Made by a program: the position numbers and the translations under genes. Shown piece by piece: positions 1 to 6,813 of a stretch of DNA of 15,094 bases. The DNA comes from Oscillospiraceae bacterium (lineage in GTDB: Bacteria > Bacillota > Clostridia > Oscillospirales > UBA929): NCBI GenBank assembly GCA_009777685.1, contig WRLJ01000013.1:1-15094 (forward strand), written 5' to 3'. How positions within the stretch are numbered: position 1 is the stretch's first letter; each line of letters starts with the position of its first letter. The notes below the pieces were generated by a model, which saw only the letters and a list, made by a program, of their open reading frames with translations, had not been told where the DNA came from and did not search any database.

Positions 1-110
1 GGTCCCTCTCCTGCCATTGCAGCCGGCCCGCGCGCGCGATGTTGGGCGAAGCCCAACGGTCCGCCTCCGGTCAGCGGAAGGGCTGTATCCGCCGATCCGC
101 CCCCTTTGGC

Positions 111-239
111 GATCTATATCCAGACAATCCCTATCCCGGTCCGCGGTAAAGGGATCATCGCTCCCTGAACCAAGCATATCAGGAAAGCGCCCCCCGCCGC
201 AATGGCAGCGGGTGTGTTTTTTTGTCTGGATATGGCATC
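111..239. repeat. Inverted-repeat-bounded, multi-hairpin element (MITE-like or structured RNA)
   Basis: A perfect 12-bp inverted repeat (ATATCCAGACAA at 116-127, TTGTCTGGATAT at 222-233) extends outward with one wobble pair and one bulge (C236) to 111-239. Three further hairpins lie inside: 127-155 (ATCCCT/AGGGAT plus inner CCG/CGG), 160-188 (GCT..CCTGA/TCAGG..AGC) and 193-212 (CCCGC/GCGGG). Together they can draw as a four-way junction on either strand. No convincing coding sequence lies in 1-268: all plus frames are long and open, as expected at this GC content, and carry no recognisable protein. A separate 7-bp hairpin (GTTGGGC, GAA loop, GCCCAAC) sits at 41-57. It could be a small mobile palindrome or a structured RNA; I recognise neither. 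Confidence 0.45.
193..223 (+). terminator. Terminator-like hairpin with U7 tract
   Basis: CCCGC (193-197) and GC (199-200) pair with GC (205-206) and GCGGG (208-212) around an AATG loop with one C/A mismatch, followed by TGTGTTTTTTT. This reads as an intrinsic terminator on the plus strand. No plus-strand gene ending before it can be identified inside the window, so it may serve a gene entering from the left or the structured element it lies in. Confidence 0.4.
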
Positions 240-268
240 GCCGCTGAATATCCACGCCTTGGGGGGTC

Positions 269-1990
269 CTATGGCGTGTCGGCCCTGGCGATCGGGATAC
301 GGATCCGCGCCGCGGTGCCGCCGCCGCGGCTTTGTATGGTCAGGCGGCTGCCGCTGCCGTAGAGCAGCAGCAGTCTCTCCTGCACGTTGAGGATGCCCAT
401 GTGCGCCGGGCTGAGGCGGCCGGACAGATGCTCCTCGGACAGCAGCCGCTGTATCTTATGCTCGTCGGAGGCCGACAGCACGCCGCTGTTGTATACCTCT
501 ATGATCATATCGCCGTCCTCCCTGAACACGGAAAGCCGCAGCTCGCCCTCGGCCAGCTTATCCAGACCGTGCGCCACGGCGTTCTCCATCAGAGGCTGGA
601 TGACCAGCGGCGGCGTCATGACGCCCAGCAGGGCCTCGTCGATATCCCGCGTGACCTTCAGGCGGCTTCCGAACCGCCGCGAGATGATGAGGATATATGC
701 GTCCGCGCAGGCCAGCTCCTCGCGCAGGGGCGCCTCGCGGTTGCCGGACCGGTTCAGCGCGGCGTCCAGGAGGATCGAAAGCGCCTCGATCATATCGCAG
801 ACAGGCTCCGCCCCGTTCATGCGGGCCTGCCAGTTCATCAGCTCCAGGGTGTTGTTGAGAAAATGCGGGTTGATCTGGCTGCGCAGCGCGAGTATCTTCG
901 CGTCCCGCACCGCCAGCTCTTCGCGGTACACCTCGTCGAACAGCTCCTTCAGCCGGGTGGACATGCTGTTAAACCCGCGCGTCATGTAATTGAACTCGGC
1001 GCTGGAGTCGTCCACGTCGGTCAGGACGCCCAGTTCGCCGTCCTCCAGCCTCCGCGCGGCGTACAGCAGGCCGCGGAGCGGCCGGTCTACATGCCGCCGG
1101 AAGAAGATCACGACGATCACCAGCATCGGCAGGATCAGTAAAAACTGCGCAATTTCAAGCACCGCCAGCAGGACACGTTCCGGAAAGGCGGTGTTGAGGG
1201 AAACCTCGATCCGCACGGCAAAGGAGAAGTCGGCCTCCCTGCGCTTGCCGTAATACACGGCCCCCCGGCGGGTCTGCCGGGTCTGCCCGTAGGACAGGCC
1301 TTCCAGAAATTCGTCCGGCGCCGCCTCCGCCCGCACGCCGCCCCACTGCCCCGAAAGGTTATACAGGATCGCCGGTTCCCATTCCATCTGATAAAAGCCG
1401 TCCAGCGTGATCTGCGGGTCAAGGCGCAGCACCAGCGTCCCCGGCGGCCCGCTGTCCGGGTCGTCAAAGAGATTGCGAATCAAGTATATCTCGCCGTCCG
1501 CGATGTGGAAGCCGATTTGCGGGCCCAAGGCATAGGCCGCCTCCGCCACGTCCCCGTGCACGGCCTGTTCATACCGCCCGCCCGTGCCGGGCGAGGGTTC
1601 GACGTACATCAGAAAATCAGGATCCTCCCACAGGTACAGGCACGCAAAGAGGATATTCTCCCGGGATTCGTAGATCAGCGACAGGCGGTTCTGGACAGCC
1701 TGGCGAAGTCCGGGCGTTCCTCTCTCCTCCCGGATGACGTCCAGCATATCCGTATAGCGCGACAGGTTCCGCGACAGCTCAATGGCGCGGCTGATGTGCC
1801 CCATGACCTGCGACACGGCAAAATCCGCCTCGCGGGAGACCGAGGTTTCCGCCCGTTCGCGCGTAACGGACGCCACATACAGCCGCCCCGCGAGGACGGT
1901 CACGGTGACAGGCAGTATCCAGCAGGCCAGCACCAGCAGCGTCAGCCGCGCCCGCAGGGATTTCGGCGTTTTGATCGTTCGGGTTTTCAT
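269..1990 (-). CDS. YesM-type sensor histidine kinase (two-TM, HAMP, His_kinase/HATPase)
   Basis: A 573-residue membrane sensor kinase that would autophosphorylate on His and pass the phosphate to a response regulator, in this family usually an AraC-type or LytTR-type one. Visible layout: TM1 about 16-37; an extracellular sensor region of about 235 residues; TM2 about 274-298; HAMP-like linker about 299-360; phosphoacceptor motif SQINPHFLNN with His376; N-box PPLVIQPLMEN (Asn470); and a reduced glycine box MGILNVQERLLLLYG near 531-545. The usual DNG of the ATP lid is NSG (501-503), a variant I believe occurs in this family. Start ATG 1990 is preceded by a modest GAGGG. It lies downstream of the GH94 gene on the same strand but has its own promoter. 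No response regulator is visible on either side. The ligand is unknown; a carbohydrate is a guess from the neighbour. Confidence 0.88.
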   Translation of the reverse strand: MKTRTIKTPKSLRARLTLLVLACWILPVTVTVLAGRLYVASVTRERAETSVSREADFAVSQVMGHISRAIELSRNLSRYTDMLDVIREERGTPGLRQAVQNRLSLIYESRENILFACLYLWEDPDFLMYVEPSPGTGGRYEQAVHGDVAEAAYALGPQIGFHIADGEIYLIRNLFDDPDSGPPGTLVLRLDPQITLDGFYQMEWEPAILYNLSGQWGGVRAEAAPDEFLEGLSYGQTRQTRRGAVYYGKRREADFSFAVRIEVSLNTAFPERVLLAVLEIAQFLLILPMLVIVVIFFRRHVDRPLRGLLYAARRLEDGELGVLTDVDDSSAEFNYMTRGFNSMSTRLKELFDEVYREELAVRDAKILALRSQINPHFLNNTLELMNWQARMNGAEPVCDMIEALSILLDAALNRSGNREAPLREELACADAYILIISRRFGSRLKVTRDIDEALLGVMTPPLVIQPLMENAVAHGLDKLAEGELRLSVFREDGDMIIEVYNSGVLSASDEHKIQRLLSEEHLSGRLSPAHMGILNVQERLLLLYGSGSRLTIQSRGGGTAARIRIPIARADTP

Positions 1991-2013
1991 GCTTCAGTCC
2001 CTCATAGCCTTAA

Positions 2014-2057
2014 AAAATACCGTTACCATTGTATCATGTCAAACGCGAACAGGGCAA
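2014..2057 (-). promoter_or_regulatory. Candidate sigma-A promoter(s) of the histidine kinase gene
   Basis: Two overlapping solutions on the minus strand. (a) TTGACA (2042-2037), 17-bp spacer, TATTTT (2019-2014). (b) TTGCCC (2057-2052), 18-bp spacer, TACAAT (2033-2028) with an extended TGA just before it. Either places the start of transcription 15-30 nt upstream of the ATG at 1990. The sequence cannot tell which is used. Confidence 0.5.
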
Positions 2058-2082
2058 GCGCATTTATTTTTGCCCCGCCGCC

Positions 2083-2112
2083 GTAGGGCGCGATGCCCAC
2101 ATCGCGCCCTAC
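2083..2112. repeat. Palindromic repeat, GTAGGG...CCCTAC type
   Basis: A perfect 13-bp inverted repeat: GTAGGGCGCGATG at 2083-2095 and its complement at 2100-2112, separated by CCCA. It lies in the 260-bp gap between two minus-strand genes. It shares GTAGGG/CCCTAC ends with the longer repeat at 2142-2195. No U tract follows on either strand, so it is not a typical intrinsic terminator. Confidence 0.7.
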
Positions 2113-2141
2113 TACAATGTACAATCTAAACATGACGTATG

Positions 2142-2195
2142 TGTAGGGACGCCATATATGGCGTCCGCGGACGACCGGGGGCGGTCGTCCCTACA
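2142..2195. repeat. Composite palindromic repeat with TGTAGGGAC/GTCCCTACA ends
   Basis: A 54-bp unit bounded by a 9-bp inverted repeat (2142-2150 and 2187-2195). Inside are two nested perfect hairpins: a self-complementary palindrome centred on ATAT at 2147-2166, and GGACGACC (2169-2176) pairing with GGTCGTCC (2183-2190) across a GGGGGC loop. A wider 8-bp inverted repeat, CAATCTAA (2122-2129) and TTAGATTG (2230-2237), surrounds the unit. The ends match the repeat at 2083-2112, suggesting one family. From general memory, GTAGGGNC-ended palindromes are dispersed in some GC-rich Clostridia genomes. Confidence 0.65.
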
Positions 2196-2250
2196 GCCCG
2201 GTTCATGCGTTTGTACAGTTTGCCGGAAATTAGATTGACGTGGCTCCCCC

Positions 2251-4545
2251 TCAGCCCATAACGACGTCTACCAGACTGACCGACCCGGCGGAGACGGGTT
2301 TTACCGCCTCGACGGAGCAGCCGTCCTGGAGGATCAGTATGGCGCCTTTTTCCACGCCGCTCAAGTTCTTCACTGTGATTCTATACTCCGCGCCGCGCCA
2401 GCGCCGCGTGGCGCTGAAGCCTTTCCAGTCCCGGGGGATGCACGGGTCGATCCGCAGGCAGTCATAGCCGGGCCGTATTCCGAGGATATACTGCGTGACG
2501 GCGTAATACGCCCAGCCCGCCGCCCCGGTCAGCCACGGGTTGTTGGCCCGCCCGTGCAGGGGGTGATCGCGGCCCATGATGAACTGGCAGTAGCTGTACG
2601 GCTCAGCGCGCCGCAGGTCGGCGATGTAGTTGTACCTCGCGGGACACAGCGCGTCGTAGTATTTCATCGCGCGGTCCCCGCGCCCCAGCACGCATTCGGC
2701 GGCCCAGGCCCAGGGGTTTGAGTGCGAGAGAATCGCGCCGTTTTCCCGGACGCCGGGATAGTCGCGCCCGGCAAGGCCCGATTCGCCCTCCGCGGCCGGA
2801 AAGCCAGGCGCGTTCAGAAGCAGGCCGTAATCCGTGTACAGGAAGCGCTCGACGGCGTCCATCGCGCCGCGCGCCCGCTCCGGGGCGGCGGCGCCGGACA
2901 GAACGGCCCAGACATTGCTCTCTAAAAAGATTCGCTCCGCGGCCTTCGGGTCCGCGCCCTCCTCGCGGTCCTCCGCCGGAAAGCCCTGACGGTAGCTCCG
3001 GCCGTCCCACAGGACCGCCTCGCAGGTTTGCGCGGCTTTTTCTCTCAGCGCGCGGTATTTTCCGGCGTCGCCTTTCCGGCCCAGCCACTTGGCCAGCTCG
3101 GCCAGCTGACCCGCCGCCCAGACATACAGGAACGACGACAGCGCGCTTTCCCCGCCGCCGCCGCGGTCGCCGCACAGCCTCCGCGCGATGCCGTGGACGC
3201 CGGTATGCGCGGAGGCGAAATCGACGGCGCGTTTCAGATGTTCATAGACGCTTGTCTCGCCGCCGTCGGCAAACGGAACGCTCAGTCCGCAAAAATCACG
3301 CTCGCCCGTCTCGCGGATATATTCGCAGACCGCCGCCGCCAGCCACAGCGCGTCGCCGGGGGCCGAGCGCTCATCCCCGAAGCATTCCGGGGGGAACGGG
3401 CGCAGCCCGTATACCTCCGAGGACTGTCCCTCCAGAAGCTGTAAAAGGCGGCGGCGGCAGCCCTCCGGCTCCGCGGAGGGGATACACAAGGCGTCCTGCG
3501 CCGCGTCGTGGAATCCGGGGCCCGCGTCTCCGTCCGGCTCGGCAAATGAGACGCTATGGGGGAACAGCACGTTAAGCCCGGCCTGATACAGCGTCCAGGT
3601 GTTGGTCATCAGGTTCATATCGGAGTGCGGGGTGTCGATCTGCATCACCGACAGCTTGTTGTCCCAGTACCGCCCGAGGGCGTTGAAGGCGTGATCCACG
3701 GCGTCCGCGTCGCTGTACTTTTCCCGGAGCGCGCGCGCCGTTTCCCCGCCGCCCTCCCCCAGAATGAACAGCAGGCGCGTCCCCTCGCCCGCCTCCAGCC
3801 TGACTCGTTTCATCAGCGCGCCGCAGTGGTTTCCGGTCGTCCCCTGCGAGCCGGAGCAAGCGCCCGCTTCCACCGCGGCCGGATTGGTCTCGGTGCGCCA
3901 GTCTCCGATGAAGCTGTCGCGCAGCGTGTCAAAGCCGTCCGGCTCAAAATCGGCGGTGAAAAACTGGCGCCCGTTTTCTTCCCGGCGCAGGCGGCACTCG
4001 ATGACGCCGTCTATAAAACGGCTGCCCGCCGCGCAAAGGCTTTCCTGGAAATTTTGATTGTCCATACCGGCATGGCGGAAGGAAAACTCGCAGTACCCGA
4101 ACACCGAGAGACTGCGCGCCCGCCCCGAGCGGTTTTCCAGCTTCACGTCCCACAGCTCCGCCGCGTCTCCCTGAGGAACGAACAGCGTCTGGCCGCCGAG
4201 GATGCCGCCGCGTTCGCAGAGAAAGCGGCTGTAGGACAGCCCGTGCCGCGCCTCGTAACGGTTTTCCGTCAGACTGCCTCCGACCGGCTGCCACGACAGC
4301 GACCAGTACTCCCCCGTATCGTCGTCGCGCACATAGACATAGTGCCCCGGTCTGTCCTTCGGTACGCCGTTGGGCCGGAAGCGCGTGATCCGGTGATGCC
4401 GGGGAGACTGATAGAAGCTGTAGCCCCCCGCGTTGTGGGAGATGACGGTGACAAAATCCTCAAGACCGAGGTAATTGGTAAAGCTCACAGGGACATCCGG
4501 CCGCGTGACCACATATTCCCTGCCGTAAAAATGTCCGCACCGCAT
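2251..4545 (-). CDS. GH94 cellobiose-phosphorylase-like protein lacking the catalytic DWND motif
   Basis: At 764 residues it matches GH94 phosphorylases (about 750-820), which split beta-glucosides such as cellobiose with phosphate in the cytoplasm; no signal peptide is seen. N-terminal beta-sandwich with the FIG(D)WR..NP stretch near 212-222; (alpha/alpha)6 domain from about 280; GFHDAAQD at 344-351; ADGGE..VYEH at 426-436; ENGAILSH at 601-608; WLTGAAGW at 671-678; and the C-terminal ILGIRP..D.LRI.PCIP block near 688-704. Compared with Cellvibrio (Cellulomonas) gilvus enzyme residues recalled from memory, Asp368, His666, Gln712 and Thr731 correspond to Asp347, His608, Gln654 and Thr673, and Lys658 to Arg600. 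Arg362 is replaced by Ala341, and the segment with Trp488 and general acid Asp490 is missing: the protein reads CGD-RGGGGES at 458-467. The reading frame is intact. Start ATG 4545 follows GGAGGGG. Probably a pseudoenzyme or an enzyme of altered chemistry; family membership is secure. Confidence 0.87.
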   Translation of the reverse strand: MRCGHFYGREYVVTRPDVPVSFTNYLGLEDFVTVISHNAGGYSFYQSPRHHRITRFRPNGVPKDRPGHYVYVRDDDTGEYWSLSWQPVGGSLTENRYEARHGLSYSRFLCERGGILGGQTLFVPQGDAAELWDVKLENRSGRARSLSVFGYCEFSFRHAGMDNQNFQESLCAAGSRFIDGVIECRLRREENGRQFFTADFEPDGFDTLRDSFIGDWRTETNPAAVEAGACSGSQGTTGNHCGALMKRVRLEAGEGTRLLFILGEGGGETARALREKYSDADAVDHAFNALGRYWDNKLSVMQIDTPHSDMNLMTNTWTLYQAGLNVLFPHSVSFAEPDGDAGPGFHDAAQDALCIPSAEPEGCRRRLLQLLEGQSSEVYGLRPFPPECFGDERSAPGDALWLAAAVCEYIRETGERDFCGLSVPFADGGETSVYEHLKRAVDFASAHTGVHGIARRLCGDRGGGGESALSSFLYVWAAGQLAELAKWLGRKGDAGKYRALREKAAQTCEAVLWDGRSYRQGFPAEDREEGADPKAAERIFLESNVWAVLSGAAAPERARGAMDAVERFLYTDYGLLLNAPGFPAAEGESGLAGRDYPGVRENGAILSHSNPWAWAAECVLGRGDRAMKYYDALCPARYNYIADLRRAEPYSYCQFIMGRDHPLHGRANNPWLTGAAGWAYYAVTQYILGIRPGYDCLRIDPCIPRDWKGFSATRRWRGAEYRITVKNLSGVEKGAILILQDGCSVEAVKPVSAGSVSLVDVVMG

Positions 4546-4571
4546 AAAATTCCCCTCCTTTTCCGTTGTTT

Positions 4572-4600
4572 AGTATACCATCGCCTCCCATCAGGGACAA
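4572..4600 (-). promoter_or_regulatory. Sigma-A promoter of the GH94-like gene
   Basis: On the minus strand TTGTCC (4600-4595), 17-bp spacer, TATACT (4577-4572), with TGG directly before the -10 giving an extended -10. Predicted transcription start is near 4565, leaving a leader of about 20 nt that carries the AAGGAGGGG ribosome site. Confidence 0.7.
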
Positions 4601-4714
4601 GCGGACAGTTTTGTCATTATATTGTTGTCTTTGCCTGAATTTCACCCTTTTTTATACCGGTTCTGGCAACGCATGGGGCGTTGTTCCACGCGCCCGAAAA
4701 AACTCTTGATTCTC

Positions 4715-4743
4715 TTGCCGTTTGAGCGTTTCCATGATATGAT
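4715..4743 (+). promoter_or_regulatory. Sigma-A promoter of the AI-2E-family transporter gene
   Basis: TTGCCG (4715-4720), 17-bp spacer, TATGAT (4738-4743), with TGA just before the -10. The predicted start near 4750 gives a leader of roughly 24 nt before the TTG codon at 4774. It is divergent from the promoter at 4572-4600, so 4546-4773 serves both genes. A small hairpin (CAACGC/GCGTTG, about 4667-4683) lies between them. Confidence 0.65.
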
Positions 4744-4773
4744 AAGAAAAAACTCATTTCCGCGGAGGTGTTT

Positions 4774-5946
4774 TTGACGGAGCCGCTGACCAGGGATCAA
4801 CGCGTACGCCTGTATGTACGCCTGTTGCTGCGCGCGCTGCTGATTACGGCGGCGTTCGTGCTGCTGAAAACCGCCGGGCCGTGGCTGCTGTCGCTGCTGG
4901 CCCCGATTCTGGTCGCGTTTTTCGCCGCCATGCTGCTCAACCCGCTGGTCAGCGCACTGCACAAGCGGCTGAAAATGCCCCGCCGCCTGACGTCGATTTT
5001 GATCGTTCTGCTGACGCTGGCCGCGCTGTCCGCCGCGGTGTATTGGATCGTTATAGGCCTGATTTCCCAGATCACGTCTCTGGCCGGCAACGCGCAGGGG
5101 ATATTGGAGGGTCTGGAATCCGCTCTGGTCACGCTCGCGGACAGGCTCTCCCCCCTGCGGGACGCCCTGCCCGAGGCGGCGGAAAGGCTGCTCAGCGATT
5201 TCACCGCAACCCTTTTGAGCTGGCTCCAAATCGCGCTCGGAAACGCGGCGGACTATATTCTGGCCAACAGCATTGACATCACCGCGCGCGTCGGCGGCTG
5301 GTTCATCGCCGCCTTTGTGTTTGTGGTGGGCACCTATTATATGACCGCCGAATACCCCGACATACGGCAAAGGCTGTACAAACAGGCGGGCAAGCCCCTT
5401 GAGGGGCCGGTCCACATCCTGAACAAAGCCCTGAAATCGGCATTTGGCGGCTACATCCGGGCGCAGTTCCTGCTGGCGCTGCTGGCGTTCGTGTTCACCG
5501 GCATCCCGCTGACGCTCTCCGGCCAGAGGTACGCGCTGCTGATCGCGTTTCTGCTGGGCGTCGTCGACTTTCTGCCCATCATCGGCGCGATCGCGGTTCT
5601 GCTCCCGTGGGGCGGATACTGTCTGCTCGTCGGAGACGTCGGGCAGGGTATGTTTTTAATCATTCTGGGCGTCGCGTTTTTCCTGATCCGCCGCGTTCTG
5701 GAGCCGAAAATCGTGGGCAGCCATACGGGACTCTCGCCGTTCCTCGCGCTGGTCGGCATCTATCTCGGCATGAGGCTGGCCGGCCTGCTGGGCGCAATTT
5801 TCGGCCCGGCGGCGCTGATCCTCCTGATCAGCCTGTCCCGGGAGGGACTGCTGGACAGCGCAAAGCAGGATCTCCTCAGCGCGTTCCGCGATGTACGCGC
5901 CCTGTTTTGGAAGGGCGGTCCGGGGCCGGACGCGGATGTGCCGTAG
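4774..5946 (+). CDS. AI-2E family transporter (PerM/UPF0118)
   Basis: A 390-residue polytopic membrane protein of the AI-2E/PerM family. Characterised members are reported to export autoinducer-2 or to act as Na+(Li+)/H+ antiporters; the substrate here is not predictable. Two hydrophobic segments occur near the N terminus (about 18-55), with a third near 70-95. An amphipathic region follows (about 100-185), then TM segments to the end, with the family signature around DFLPIIGAIAVLLPWGG and, near the C terminus, EPKIVGSHTGLSPFLALVGIYLG. The start is set by ribosome site GGAGG at 4764-4768, which overlaps an in-frame GTG at 4768 and so favours TTG at 4774 with 5-nt spacing. The C terminus is a short hydrophilic tail. 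The gene has its own promoter and is followed by a separate promoter for the MgtC-like gene. Confidence 0.87.
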   Translation: MTEPLTRDQRVRLYVRLLLRALLITAAFVLLKTAGPWLLSLLAPILVAFFAAMLLNPLVSALHKRLKMPRRLTSILIVLLTLAALSAAVYWIVIGLISQITSLAGNAQGILEGLESALVTLADRLSPLRDALPEAAERLLSDFTATLLSWLQIALGNAADYILANSIDITARVGGWFIAAFVFVVGTYYMTAEYPDIRQRLYKQAGKPLEGPVHILNKALKSAFGGYIRAQFLLALLAFVFTGIPLTLSGQRYALLIAFLLGVVDFLPIIGAIAVLLPWGGYCLLVGDVGQGMFLIILGVAFFLIRRVLEPKIVGSHTGLSPFLALVGIYLGMRLAGLLGAIFGPAALILLISLSREGLLDSAKQDLLSAFRDVRALFWKGGPGPDADVP

Positions 5947-5956
5947 CTTTGCCGCC

Positions 5957-5985
5957 TTGACGCTCCGGCCGGATGGTGATACAAT
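5957..5985 (+). promoter_or_regulatory. Sigma-A promoter of the MgtC-like gene
   Basis: TTGACG (5957-5962), 17-bp spacer, TACAAT (5980-5985), with TGA directly before the -10. Predicted start is near 5992, leaving a leader of about 39 nt ending in the ribosome site GAGGTGA. The leader is too short for the known Mg2+ riboswitches. Confidence 0.7.
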
Positions 5986-6030
5986 CATCCCGCGGTATCC
6001 GCACTCCTTTCTCTGCGAGGTGACGTTGTT

Positions 6031-6729
6031 TTGGACTGGCTGCAATCCCATTTGATCGAGCTGACCACGCTGTCCGTGACCGTTCGGCTGCTGCTGTCGG
6101 CCGTGTTCGGCGGTCTGATCGGCCTTGACCGCGGCCGGCGGCGGCGGGCGGCCGGTCTGCGGACGCATATTCTCGTCTGCACGGGCGCGTCGCTGGTGAT
6201 GATCACCAACCAGTATATCGCGCAAGTCACCGGCGCCGGCGACGTCACGCGCATGGGCGCGCAGGTCATCAGCGGCATCGGCTTTCTGGGGGCCGGCTCG
6301 ATTCTAGTCGACCGCTACCGCCAGGTGCGCGGGCTGACCACGGCGGCGGGGCTTTGGGCGAGCGCCTGTATGGGGCTGGCGCTGGGCGTCGGCTTTGTGT
6401 CCGGCGCGGTGATCGCCTGTGTCATCATCCTGACCGCCAACGTGTTTCTCAGCCGCATCGAGAGGCTCTTCCTCAGCCGCACCCGCGACATGAGGCTCTA
6501 TATTGAAATGGAAACCGCGGCGGTATTCAACTCCGTCATCAGCGCGCTGGGCCAGCACGGCATACAGATTCATAATATCGACAACGTCACCCCGCGCGGC
6601 GGGACGTCGGACCTGCGCTCGGCAGTGACCTTAAAGCTGTATTTGCCCAAGCACTACCCGCACGGCGCGGTTTTGGAGGTCGTCCGCGAGATTGACGGCG
6701 TACTGCTCAGCACGGAGCTGAAAACGTAA
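6031..6729 (+). CDS. MgtC/SapB family membrane protein
   Basis: A 232-residue protein with the MgtC N-terminal membrane domain: about four TM segments over residues 10-140, the conserved GGLIGLDRGRRRRAAGLRTH stretch near residues 30-49, and GAQVISGIGFLGAG..RGLTTAAGLWASA near 75-115. A soluble C-terminal ACT-like domain (about 150-232) follows. MgtC proteins are known in Salmonella and mycobacteria for survival in low Mg2+ and macrophages, through modulation of F-ATPase and other targets; non-pathogen members are poorly defined. The start is TTG at 6031, because no other in-frame start lies close to the ribosome site GAGGTGA (6017-6023, 7-nt spacing). It has its own promoter. A hairpin without a U tract lies just downstream. 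Confidence 0.9.
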   Translation: MDWLQSHLIELTTLSVTVRLLLSAVFGGLIGLDRGRRRRAAGLRTHILVCTGASLVMITNQYIAQVTGAGDVTRMGAQVISGIGFLGAGSILVDRYRQVRGLTTAAGLWASACMGLALGVGFVSGAVIACVIILTANVFLSRIERLFLSRTRDMRLYIEMETAAVFNSVISALGQHGIQIHNIDNVTPRGGTSDLRSAVTLKLYLPKHYPHGAVLEVVREIDGVLLSTELKT

Positions 6730-6734
6730 CGGAG

Positions 6735-6758
6735 CGTCCGTCAGCAACCCCCCGGACG
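6735..6758. other. Hairpin after the MgtC-like gene
   Basis: CGTCCG (6735-6740) pairs with CGGACG (6753-6758) across a 12-nt loop. GAAAAAAG follows instead of a U tract, so it is at best a weak or processing hairpin between the MgtC-like and CE15-like genes. I see no good promoter in 6730-6813. Confidence 0.3.
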
Positions 6759-6813
6759 GAAAAAAGCACGCGCAGCGCTGTACTCAATGCGTAAAAGAAG
6801 GAGACCCCGGGCT

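Noticed and set aside
1..168. Plus-strand frame open from the left edge to a TGA at 166-168, ahead of the terminator-like hairpin
   Set aside because: Position would suit a gene end, but all three plus frames are open here and the residues (Pro/Ala-rich) show no family signature; left uncalled.
1..177. Minus-strand open frame from ATG at 177 running off the left edge (a possible response regulator start)
   Set aside because: No ribosome site; the translation is Arg/Asp/Gly-rich low-complexity sequence without a receiver or HTH pattern.
332..1141. Long plus-strand open frame opposite the histidine kinase
   Set aside because: It has Gln/Arg/Val-rich composition with no motif and follows from GC-rich codon bias of the well-supported kinase on the other strand.
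2718..3575. Arg/Pro-rich plus-strand frame opposite the GH94 gene
   Set aside because: Extreme Arg/Pro content is the complement of Ala/Gly-rich coding sequence; no ribosome site or homology pattern.
5992..6030. A Mg2+ riboswitch before the MgtC-like gene
   Set aside because: The predicted leader is only about 39 nt, far too short for M-box or ykoY-type elements.
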